Shown here: positions 31,673 through 38,087 of the stretch, in pieces
Layout: each line of letters opens with the position of its first letter
Numbering within the stretch: position 1 is the first letter of the stretch
Assembly: GCF_040395035.1 (NCBI RefSeq)
Contig: NZ_JBEBRB010000024.1
Location: forward strand, 1 to 38,087
Length of the DNA: 38,087 nucleotides
Reading direction: 5' to 3'
Source of the DNA: Parapedobacter lycopersici_A
GTDB taxonomy: Bacteria > Bacteroidota > Bacteroidia > Sphingobacteriales > Sphingobacteriaceae
Position numbers and translations under genes: made by a program
Notes under the pieces: generated by a model
Databases searched by the model: none
Told to the model about the DNA's origin: nothing
The model's input: only the letters and a program-made list of their open reading frames with translations

Positions 31673-32254
31673 TTATCGCTGTCCAGGAAGATAAATCTGG
31701 AAACCGAGGCTTACACCCAGGCCGGACTGTGCGTTTGCATTGGCTACAGTTGCCTTGCTGTAGTTATAACCTACCATAGCTTCTAAAGCTACACTTTGAG
31801 TAATGAAGTGTGCATAACCTGCCCCAATACCGAAAGCGAGATCAGCACCGGATCCAATAGAACTGCCTGCGATGCCCACTTCACCCTGTCCGAAAAACCG
31901 GCCGGTTGCGCTTGAGCCCTGTCCAAAGTAATAACGTACGAATGGAGCCACTCCATAAGTCCACACGTTGTCAGCGTCGGGGCTGGTAGCTAATCCGACA
32001 TTAGCACCTAAACCAACAGCCAATCCGTCTGACACAAAATAACCAGCACGGGGATTGAGGTTGATGTTAAATGATTCACCCTCAAAACTATATCCTAAGC
32101 TGCCTAAGCTACCACCAACGATCCAATTCCCTTGTTGTATGGGAGCCATTCCGACATTGGCTGAAGTTTGGGGCCGGTTAACTTCCGGTTGCTGTGCGCT
32201 GGCTGAGAATATCACAGCCAATAATAATACAGAGAATAAAGATAAATGTTTCAT
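31673..32254 (-). CDS. Small outer-membrane beta-barrel protein (OmpW/PagP-like porin family)
   Basis: A 193-residue protein with a signal peptide cut near SASA-Q (residue 20). The mature part is Gly- and Tyr-rich with about eight strands: NWIVGGSLGSLGYSFEG, LNPRAGYFVSDGLAVGLGAN, GVAPFVRYYFG, GAGYAHFITQSVALEAMVGY and a last strand SGLGVSLGFQIYLPGQR. This fits the outer-membrane beta-barrel domain common in Bacteroidota (PF13505-like). The A-rich leader before the ATG and the strong terminator suggest high expression. It stands as its own unit between gldA and gldFG. Its upstream region has TATGTTTC, one base off the -7 consensus. Confidence 0.85.
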   Translation of the reverse strand: MKHLSLFSVLLLAVIFSASAQQPEVNRPQTSANVGMAPIQQGNWIVGGSLGSLGYSFEGESFNINLNPRAGYFVSDGLAVGLGANVGLATSPDADNVWTYGVAPFVRYYFGQGSSATGRFFGQGEVGIAGSSIGSGADLAFGIGAGYAHFITQSVALEAMVGYNYSKATVANANAQSGLGVSLGFQIYLPGQR

Positions 32255-32371
32255 GGTTTTTACAATTTTAAGTGTCTACTTTTTGTATGTTTTCTTAAAT
32301 ACGCCATATTAGAAACATAAAACGTGCCATAATGTTTAAAAAAAGCGGAAAACAGTAACTATTAAGAAATT

Positions 32372-33085
32372 TTATTCGCCGGCGGTCAGCCGGATGAACA
32401 GTTTTTCCAGGTTGGTATCGGGGTACTTCCTGTTTAAATCTGCTAATTCGAAGTCGGCGACAATCTCGCCTTGCCGAATAATCACCACGTCGTCGCAGAG
32501 CGCTTCTACCTCCTGCATGATGTGTGTGGAGAGGAGTACGGTCTTTTCACTGCCGAGTTGTCTGATTAACGTACGTATATCGCGTAACTGATTGGGGTCC
32601 AGTCCGGACGTGGGCTCATCAAGAATGAGTACGTCGGGGTCGTGCAGGATCGCCTGGGCCAATCCAACGCGCTGACGATATCCTTTGGATAACTGACGGA
32701 TTTTCTTGTGCAGCTCAGGCGCCAGTCCGGTCAGTGTGATCACTTCTTCAATTCGTTTCCGGGGTTGGGATAACCGATGCAGACTGGCCATAAAATTCAG
32801 TGTCTCACGGATATACATGTCGGGATATAAGGGATTGGTTTCCGGAAGGTAACCGATCTTTCTCCTGACTTCGAGACTGTCGCGATGCACATGAAGTCCG
32901 GCAACCCAAGCTTCACCCGCCGTTGGGAGCAAGCTTCCACAAAGTATCTTCATGGTGGTTGATTTTCCGGCACCATTGGGTCCCAGAAAACCCAATACCC
33001 GTCCGGCCCTTGCTTCAAAGGAAATCCCCTTTAACGCTTGCTGGTTGCCATAAGATTTGCTGAGCTCAGTTACTCGGATAGCCAT
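32372..33085 (-). CDS. gldA: GldA-type ABC transporter ATP-binding protein
   Basis: A 237-residue ATPase with Walker A GPNGAGKST at 35-43, Q-loop region YLPETNPLYPD (79-89), signature LSKGYRQ at 132-138, Walker B LILDEP at 153-158 and the switch His in LSTHIMQEVE. The YLPE..PLYPDM and SKGYRQRVG forms are those of the ABC-2 family that includes GldA. It should power the GldF-GldG permease encoded nearby, though a barrel gene and a terminator lie between. It is last in a five-gene minus-strand run, 11 nt after the phosphodiesterase gene. Confidence 0.93.
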   Translation of the reverse strand: MAIRVTELSKSYGNQQALKGISFEARAGRVLGFLGPNGAGKSTTMKILCGSLLPTAGEAWVAGLHVHRDSLEVRRKIGYLPETNPLYPDMYIRETLNFMASLHRLSQPRKRIEEVITLTGLAPELHKKIRQLSKGYRQRVGLAQAILHDPDVLILDEPTSGLDPNQLRDIRTLIRQLGSEKTVLLSTHIMQEVEALCDDVVIIRQGEIVADFELADLNRKYPDTNLEKLFIRLTAGE

Positions 33086-33096
33086 GAGAGAGAAAA

Positions 33097-34032
33097 TTAT
33101 TTAATAAACGGCGAAGTGAGTCTATATGCGTTGCGGTATACATCCAGCGCCTTGCCCGCTTCCCTGGGCCGGTCGGTCGACAGGACATCTGCACCCCGTT
33201 CGACGAATTCGGTATAAACCTGGTCACCACGCGCTGTGGCTTGCTTATCCAGATTTCCCATGGTACCCATTATACACATGATGCCGTGGTCATGTAGAAG
33301 CCTGTAAAAGGCTTCATCCGCTTCACGGGTGCCGATAAATGCAATCAGCCGGTTATCGGGTACGTTGCGTTCGTTGAGGCGAAGCAGGTCGGTCTCCGAT
33401 CCAATGGAAGCTGATATCATCAGTTCAGGGTCCAGCTGGTGCACGGTAGCTGCCTGATCGGCATTGTAGGTGATAACTATCGAATACGCAGCAGCGCTAT
33501 TCCGTCTGATGGCTGCGACAACCGCCGCATAAGGGGCATCGCGCTTCACATCAAGGGTAAAGATCACTTTGTTTTTTCCCCAACGCAATGCTTCGTCAAG
33601 TGTGGGAACCCGATAGGGCATCTCGTTGCCCTCCACATCCCGTAAATACAATTTTTTTAAGGCCTCAAGGGTGTATTCCGCAACTTTTCCCGAACCGTTC
33701 GTCGTGCGGTCCACGGTTGCATCATGCATGAGCACCAGTACTGAATCAGCCGTCATCCGCACGTCACACTCAATGATGAGGGGTTGGTGCCGCGTCTGAT
33801 ACTCGAAGGTTTCAATAGCATTCTCGGGGTATCCGAGCGTTGGTCCGCCACGGTGCGCACTGACCAGCGGATAGCGTTTCTCATGATAGGTCAAAAAGCG
33901 ATGCAGGTCGTCCGCGGTCTGTAACCGGATCCGGTTTGCGCCATAACGGTATCCGCTTTCGGATGGCCAACAAGAGGCGCAGCAGCCGGCAATCAACAGA
34001 AGTAGCAGAAACTGGACAGAGCGGTTTAACAT
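33097..34032 (-). CDS. Glycerophosphodiester phosphodiesterase lipoprotein
   Basis: A 311-residue exported enzyme. The signal ends in a lipobox LIAGC with Cys17. The GDPD barrel is clear: catalytic His60 in SAHRGG, PENAIETF, metal ligands in ECDVRMTAD (Glu88 and Asp90), His103 in MHDATVDRTTNGSG and later the segment GADVLSTDRP. It would cleave glycerophosphodiesters to glycerol-3-phosphate and an alcohol in the periplasm. Start 8 nt after the aroK stop, and 11 nt before gldA, so it is part of the operon. Confidence 0.92.
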   Translation of the reverse strand: MLNRSVQFLLLLLIAGCCASCWPSESGYRYGANRIRLQTADDLHRFLTYHEKRYPLVSAHRGGPTLGYPENAIETFEYQTRHQPLIIECDVRMTADSVLVLMHDATVDRTTNGSGKVAEYTLEALKKLYLRDVEGNEMPYRVPTLDEALRWGKNKVIFTLDVKRDAPYAAVVAAIRRNSAAAYSIVITYNADQAATVHQLDPELMISASIGSETDLLRLNERNVPDNRLIAFIGTREADEAFYRLLHDHGIMCIMGTMGNLDKQATARGDQVYTEFVERGADVLSTDRPREAGKALDVYRNAYRLTSPFIK

Positions 34033-34040
34033 CGGTAACC

Positions 34041-34571
34041 TCAGCTATTTTCGGTAAGTTTTATCAAATCATCCACAGTCAGCGACAGTTGGTTCATTAC
34101 ATGGGCAGCTTTCCGGTAATGCGGTTCCCTTTCCGCTAATTTTGCCTGAATATGTTCCAGCAGCTGTTCTCCACTCAATCCCCGTAGTGCCGGCCGCGAC
34201 GTGATATTGCTTTTTGTTAACCGGTCCCACAGCATTTTCGGCGGAAGCTGGAGATACACGGTTGTGCCGTTATCATTCATCCATGCCATATTATCAAAGA
34301 AACACGGTGTGCCACCACCGGTAGACACAACTGTTGGCTGGGTAAACGTTAGGCTCTTCAACGTGTGGCTTTCCAGCTCCCTGAATGCATCCTCGCCGTA
34401 GCGCTCGAAATATTCGGGGATGGATTGGCCAATCAACTGGGTAATCTGTTCGTCCAGATCGATAAATGGCCATCCGGTTTTCTGGGCAAGCTTGCGACCC
34501 CATGTCGTTTTACCGCTTCCCATAAATCCGATCAGGAATATGGTCTTGTTATTGGTTGTCGCACTTTCCAC
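34041..34571 (-). CDS. aroK: Shikimate kinase
   Basis: A 176-residue kinase that phosphorylates shikimate in the aromatic amino acid pathway. The Walker A GFMGSGKT is at 15-22, then FIDLDEQI with the substrate-binding Asp, SIPEYFERYGEDAFRELES, the VSTGGGTPC loop and SRPALRG of the lid. Length is within the family range. It lies 13 nt after the BT_3928-like gene and 8 nt before the phosphodiesterase gene. No other shikimate gene is in the window, so the operon is mixed in function. Confidence 0.96.
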   Translation of the reverse strand: MESATTNNKTIFLIGFMGSGKTTWGRKLAQKTGWPFIDLDEQITQLIGQSIPEYFERYGEDAFRELESHTLKSLTFTQPTVVSTGGGTPCFFDNMAWMNDNGTTVYLQLPPKMLWDRLTKSNITSRPALRGLSGEQLLEHIQAKLAEREPHYRKAAHVMNQLSLTVDDLIKLTENS

Positions 34572-34584
34572 AGCCTCTTTAATT

Positions 34585-35769
34585 TTAATCTCCCTTGCTA
34601 AAATACCGGGTTTCTAGCACCTCGAAAGTCGGCAGTGTATGATAATGCCATTTGTCTATTACGACGCCGTTTCGCATCAGTAGTACACCGGGATTTGCAC
34701 GCACCATGCTCTTTAAAGGCACGGCATCCGCATAAAATATTTCTGTCAGTAATTTCAGCTCGTCGCTGAGCTGCTGTGCTTCCTGGGCACTGCCCGAAGT
34801 TAGTAGTATGGATCGCACGTTGTAGTTTTCAGCGGCATTCATAACCAGCGCATTTATCCGGCTTAATGCCGCTAGATCAGTATGGCTCAGGTCCCAGGCC
34901 ACCACAATAATATTATAATATGGATTTTCGATAATCTCATGGGTAAAATCTTCTCCATTGGCATCAGATATCAATAAGTCCGGAATGGGAATGCGGTAGC
35001 CCTCTTTTACCAGATGGCTTTCCGGGTCGCCGATAATTTCCCAGTTTTCGTCCTTCCATATTTCGTCGGCTAGGTATACTTTGTCAGACACCTTTTTTTG
35101 TTCGCCGGTTTTCTTGTTCCGCAACGTATAAATCAACTCGTATAAATCACCCTGTTTACCTTCGGGCATTTTCATAAGCTCGGGTATGTTATTACCCTTT
35201 TTATAAGGTAGAAAATCAATAAAAGGCAGGAAATTAACGGTGTACACGCCGATGCCCAGAGAACCAACGATTAACACGGCGGTTAATAAACGCTGTGCAG
35301 AACGGCTTGCCATAATCGGCCGGATCTGCCGACGGTTGATGAAAATAATAACGATCAGGGCAAGGAGCACCAGGTCTTTGCTGAACGATTGCCAGGGCGT
35401 AAGTGGGATGGCATCGCCGAAACATCCGCAGGATGTAACCACTTCGAAAAAAGCGGAGTAAAAAGTGAGAAATGTGAAGAACAGAATAAGCAGCAGTAAA
35501 CCCCAGGCAACCGTGCGCGCCCAGAAACCCAGCAGCAGCAAGGCACCCAGCAAAATTTCCAGGCCGCAGATGATGATCGCCAACTGGGTGGCATAGTCAT
35601 TCAGGAAATCAGTGCCAAAGACGTGAAAATACTCCTGTAGCTTATAACCGAAGCCAGTTGGGTCATTTGCTTTGATTAACCCAGAAAAAATAAACAGCAA
35701 GCCCGTAAATACCCGTGAAAATCCAAGCAGGTAATTGGGGTGTGTCGCGGTGGTAGGTATCGTCTGCAT
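34585..35769 (-). CDS. BT_3928-like DoxX family membrane protein with a thioredoxin-like C-terminal domain
   Basis: A 394-residue protein. The first about 140 residues are a DoxX-type four-helix membrane unit (RVFTGLLFIFSGLIKANDP, LLGALLLLGFWARTVA), with SCGCFGDAIPLTPWQSF, a motif also seen in MauE/DoxX membrane proteins. A fifth helix follows, then a periplasmic part ending in a thioredoxin-like fold (YYNIIVVAWDLSHTDLA, NPGVLLMRNGVVIDKWHYHTL). That fold lacks a CxxC motif, so it is not a simple thiol reductase. ATG 35769 is chosen; an ATG at 35799 would add 10 residues and overlap DUF1599 by 20 nt. Function unknown. Confidence 0.85.
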   Translation of the reverse strand: MQTIPTTATHPNYLLGFSRVFTGLLFIFSGLIKANDPTGFGYKLQEYFHVFGTDFLNDYATQLAIIICGLEILLGALLLLGFWARTVAWGLLLLILFFTFLTFYSAFFEVVTSCGCFGDAIPLTPWQSFSKDLVLLALIVIIFINRRQIRPIMASRSAQRLLTAVLIVGSLGIGVYTVNFLPFIDFLPYKKGNNIPELMKMPEGKQGDLYELIYTLRNKKTGEQKKVSDKVYLADEIWKDENWEIIGDPESHLVKEGYRIPIPDLLISDANGEDFTHEIIENPYYNIIVVAWDLSHTDLAALSRINALVMNAAENYNVRSILLTSGSAQEAQQLSDELKLLTEIFYADAVPLKSMVRANPGVLLMRNGVVIDKWHYHTLPTFEVLETRYFSKGD

Positions 35770-35779
35770 AAGTAAACGG

Positions 35780-36328
35780 TTAAGGTTGGGTATCGGCAAG
35801 TCCTAATCTGATGAGCGCGAACACGGCATAGTTGAGCATGTCCTGATAATTGGCTTTGATGCCTTCGGAGACCATAGTATGTCCTTCATTATCTTCGATT
35901 TGCTTAACGCGGTATATTTTCATCAGGATGAGATCCGTCAGTGAACTTATGCGCATTTCGCGCCATGCTTCGCCATAGTCGTGATTTTTGTCGAACATCA
36001 ATGTTTTGGTTTCGTCTATTGCCTGCTCGTATTTTTTGGCTACTTCGGCAGCGGACAGGTTGGCTTCTCCGGTGTTGCCCAGTTCCAGCTGCATGATGCC
36101 AATGACGCAATAGTTGACAATGCCGATATATTCATCCACTACGCTGTCACCCACGCGGGAAACCCGTTTTTCTTCCAATGTGCGGATCCGTTGCGCCTTG
36201 ATATATAATTGATCAGTAATTGACGGAAGCCGCATGATCCGCCATGCTGTGCCGTAATCGGTGGTCTTTTTTATAAATAAATGCTGGCAACGGGTTATAA
36301 TCCGGTCGTATTGGGCGGCTGTGTCCAT
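35780..36328 (-). CDS. DUF1599 domain protein
   Basis: A 182-residue protein made of two similar halves, each with a KTTDYG/KNHDYG-AWR-M pattern (FIKKTTDYGTAWRIMR at about 20-35, DKNHDYGEAWREMR at about 115-128). This is DUF1599, a nucleotide-pyrophosphohydrolase-like all-helical family described in Bacteroidota; no activity is assured. The ATG at 36328 is chosen. A longer frame begins at 36376, but its first codon lies inside the TATATTTG -7 element at 36374-36381. It is the first gene of the five-gene run that ends with gldA. Confidence 0.9.
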   Translation of the reverse strand: MDTAAQYDRIITRCQHLFIKKTTDYGTAWRIMRLPSITDQLYIKAQRIRTLEEKRVSRVGDSVVDEYIGIVNYCVIGIMQLELGNTGEANLSAAEVAKKYEQAIDETKTLMFDKNHDYGEAWREMRISSLTDLILMKIYRVKQIEDNEGHTMVSEGIKANYQDMLNYAVFALIRLGLADTQP

Positions 36329-36373
36329 AAGTACGTTACGTTTCCTTAAATGTTGTTGCGTTGTGGTGTTCGA

Positions 36374-36381
36374 CAAATATA
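36374..36381 (-). promoter_or_regulatory. -7 element TATATTTG for the DUF1599-gldA operon
   Basis: Minus-strand TATATTTG matches TAnnTTTG and ends 45 nt before the chosen ATG at 36328. A TTTG lies 24 nt upstream, a little far for a -33 box. It rules out the ATG at 36376, whose codon it overlaps. Confidence 0.5.
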
Positions 36382-36533
36382 ATGAGAATAACGTGATCCT
36401 CCCATCAAACGTGCCAAAAACGTGTTACTGACGGGCAAAACGGGAAATAAAGTTAGCGCTACTTGTAAAATTATATGGATATTTGACGGGAGTATCCCCG
36501 CAGGAGCGGGATAATCATAGTAAAAAAGAGGAA

Positions 36534-37322
36534 ATGGAAATACCTTCATTGCGGACAGTCCAGGTGACCCGTTACGTGACGCCGCTACGCGAAGGCGGTT
36601 CATTGCCGGCCATCGCAGAGGCTGATGACGGATTTTTATACGCACTTAAATTCCGGGGCGCCGGACAGGGGAGCAAGGCCCTGATCGCCGAATTAATTGG
36701 AGGCGAAATTGCCCGTGCATTGGGCCTCCGGGTCCCTGAAATTGTGTTTGCGGTATTGAATGAGGCCTTTGGGAGAACCGAACCCGATGAGGAGATACAG
36801 GATTTGCTGCGGGCCAGCACAGGACTTAATCTGGCGCTGCATTACCTTTCGGGTGCAATCACGTTTGATCCCGCGGTAACGGTAGTGGATCCACAGCTTG
36901 CATCCCGGATTGTCTGGCTCGATTGCCTGCTGACCAATGTAGACCGTACAGTAAAAAACACCAACATGCTGATGTGGCACCGTGAACTGTGGTTGATTGA
37001 TCACGGTGCATCACTGTATTTCCACCACACCTGGGATGGCTGGGAGGAACAGGCGTTAAAGCCTTTCGTCCAGGTTAAGGATCACGTACTGCTTCGCTGG
37101 GCCTCGGCCCTGGAAGACGCAGATGCGGCCTGTAAGGCGGTGCTGACAGCCGAACGTATCCGGGCGATTGTAAGGCTGGTGCCCGATGAATGGCTGCTGG
37201 CGTTCCCGGAAGTTTCAGTAGCCGACGCGCGGGAAGTATATGCCCGGTTTCTGGAGATGCGGGTTGCCGCATCCAGCGTATTTATAAATGAGGCTGAAGA
37301 TGCAAGAAGTAGAACTGTTTGA
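36534..37322 (+). CDS. HipA family kinase (stand-alone HipA_2 type)
   Basis: A 262-residue protein of the short HipA-like group. Lys39 in FLYALKFRG is the likely nucleotide-binding Lys, followed by a Gly-rich GAGQGSK and Glu53. The catalytic part is WLDCLLTNVDRTVKNTNML (Asp137, Asn142) and the metal-binding LIDHGAS (Asp156). The larger N-terminal domain of classical HipA is missing, and no HipB-like HTH gene is nearby. ATG 36534 is chosen; it has GAGG 5 nt upstream. A TTG at 36483 would precede it in frame, but it lies within the likely promoter (GATATTTG at 36478, one mismatch). A hairpin with TATCCC/GGGATA arms at 36493-36513 sits in the leader. Its end overlaps the DUF3037 gene by about 20 nt. 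Confidence 0.85.
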   Translation: MEIPSLRTVQVTRYVTPLREGGSLPAIAEADDGFLYALKFRGAGQGSKALIAELIGGEIARALGLRVPEIVFAVLNEAFGRTEPDEEIQDLLRASTGLNLALHYLSGAITFDPAVTVVDPQLASRIVWLDCLLTNVDRTVKNTNMLMWHRELWLIDHGASLYFHHTWDGWEEQALKPFVQVKDHVLLRWASALEDADAACKAVLTAERIRAIVRLVPDEWLLAFPEVSVADAREVYARFLEMRVAASSVFINEAEDARSRTV

Positions 37323-37686
37323 ATACGCCGTCATCCGCCTGGTACCCCGTGTGGAACGGGAAGAATTTATCAACATTGGCGTGATATTATACTGTCGTGG
37401 GCAGCGTTTCCTGCAAATGCGGTATACGCTTGATGCGAGCCGGTATACGCTGTTATTCCCTGACGTTGATGTAGCGGACCTGCATAGCTACCTTGCCGCA
37501 TTCCAGCAGGTCTGTGAGGGCCGTGGGGGCGACATCACTGCAATCGCGGCACTGCCGCCGGCCGAGCGTTTCCGCTGGCTTACCGCTAAGCGTAGCACGA
37601 TGATACAGACTTCGGCCGTGCATCCGGGGCGCTGTGCCAATGCAACTGCGGCGCTTGACCGGCTGTATTCCCAGCTGGTAGGCTGA
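37300..37686 (+). CDS. DUF3037 family protein, partner of the HipA-like kinase
   Basis: A 128-residue protein with the DUF3037 marks: YAVIRLVPRVEREEFINIGV near the start and RWLTAKRSTMIQTSAVHPG near the end, with no membrane helix or signal. The ATG at 37300 is preferred; an in-frame ATG at 37288 adds four residues. Either overlaps the end of the kinase gene, so the two are translationally coupled. I recall that DUF3037 genes often lie beside stand-alone HipA kinases; function is unknown. It could be a regulator or a substrate of the kinase. The spacer of 88 nt to the next gene shows no clear terminator. Confidence 0.88.
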   Translation: MQEVELFEYAVIRLVPRVEREEFINIGVILYCRGQRFLQMRYTLDASRYTLLFPDVDVADLHSYLAAFQQVCEGRGGDITAIAALPPAERFRWLTAKRSTMIQTSAVHPGRCANATAALDRLYSQLVG

Positions 37687-37774
37687 TCCGGTGGTTTTTT
37701 TACCGTATTGTTACATAGTAAACGGCTGGAGGTTGCTTAAAAAGTTTTTATATTCGATCTTTCATAACAAACTG

Positions 37775-38087
37775 ATGAACGAGGAATTTATCCAATATAT
37801 CCATAATAGACAAAGCGGGATAACCAATGTGCCGCCGAACGGCGCGATTGCCGGTTGGGCTCTGCGTTTGCTCGACCTGGTGTTTCCTGAGCGGCAGACA
37901 CATCCCGATCGCACCGTTGACCAGCTAAGGGCACAATTCGTACAGTCCCAGCAGGAACTGGTCAGCATCCTGAACCGGACAAAAGCATGCGAGGAATGCA
38001 ATAATGACCTCGTCGCCCAGCATTTTTTTGACTACCTGCCCGAACTGCACCGCATCATGCGTACGGATGCAGAATCGATATATGACG
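37775..38087 (+). CDS. cysE: Serine O-acetyltransferase, N-terminal part (partial)
   Basis: The gene runs off the right edge after 104 codons. The visible MNEEFIQYIHNRQSGITNVP, WALRLLDLVFPER, LNRTKACEECNNDLVAQHFF and YLPELHRIMRTD match the helical N-terminal domain of the serine acetyltransferases of Bacteroidota, which make O-acetylserine for cysteine synthesis. The left-handed beta-helix that would confirm this lies beyond the window. ATG 37775 is the first start in the frame. Confidence 0.75.
   Translation, partial: MNEEFIQYIHNRQSGITNVPPNGAIAGWALRLLDLVFPERQTHPDRTVDQLRAQFVQSQQELVSILNRTKACEECNNDLVAQHFFDYLPELHRIMRTDAESIYD

Overview
The window reads as chromosomal core DNA of a Bacteroidota bacterium, most likely family Sphingobacteriaceae (a Pedobacter/Parapedobacter-like lineage; this placement is inference from gene content, roughly balanced base composition and promoter style). 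Diagnostic signs are the gliding-type ABC genes (gldA, gldF-gldG), the HU-CCDC81/SPOR protein in a Ton energy operon, many SPII lipoproteins and FKBP/DUF1080 exported proteins, a BT_3928-like DoxX protein, DUF1599, and promoters of the Bacteroidota type (TTTG or TTG, 19-20 nt, TAnnTTTG) instead of -35/-10 boxes. No tRNA, rRNA, CRISPR array, prophage or transposase was seen.

Layout. (a) 1-5342, plus strand: the end of a TonB-dependent receptor-like barrel, then HU-CCDC81/SPOR, ExbB, ExbD, TonB and folC. (b) 5339-10928, minus strand: a permuted papain-fold protein with panD; a DHH phosphoesterase with an FKBP lipoprotein, closed by a strong terminator; then tatD with a type I asparaginase. (c) 11460-17449: a 1013-residue ThuA/sorbosone-dehydrogenase/PKD/cytochrome c lipoprotein, a repeat-like spacer, and an 877-residue anchored beta-propeller protein. 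(d) 17629-24363: DUF423 and priA, a small outer-membrane protein, pcm with a membrane-embedded MutS homologue, and smpB. (e) 24387-27281: a DtxR/MntR regulator, sucD, a TrmH-type RNA methyltransferase and rpsT, nearly all with recognisable promoters. (f) 27364-33085: DUF1080 with an AraC regulator, a fused GldF-GldG protein, an outer-membrane barrel and gldA. (g) 33097-36328: the upstream part of the gldA operon (DUF1599, BT_3928-like, aroK, glycerophosphodiester phosphodiesterase). (h) 36534-38087: a HipA-like kinase overlapping a DUF3037 gene, then the start of a serine acetyltransferase.

How the genes work together. The first operon builds a proton-driven Ton complex that would energise outer-membrane receptors, and joins it to a SPOR protein likely to sit at the cell envelope or division site. 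gldA and gldFG together would make one ABC machine, although an outer-membrane protein gene with its own terminator lies between them. Most other genes are housekeeping (folate, pantothenate, shikimate, TCA cycle, ribosome rescue, replication restart). The least understood parts are the HipA/DUF3037 pair, the membrane MutS protein, the papain-fold protein upstream of panD, and the repeat-like spacer at 14502-14815. Several promoters end only 4-7 nt before the start codon, which suggests leaderless or nearly leaderless mRNAs.
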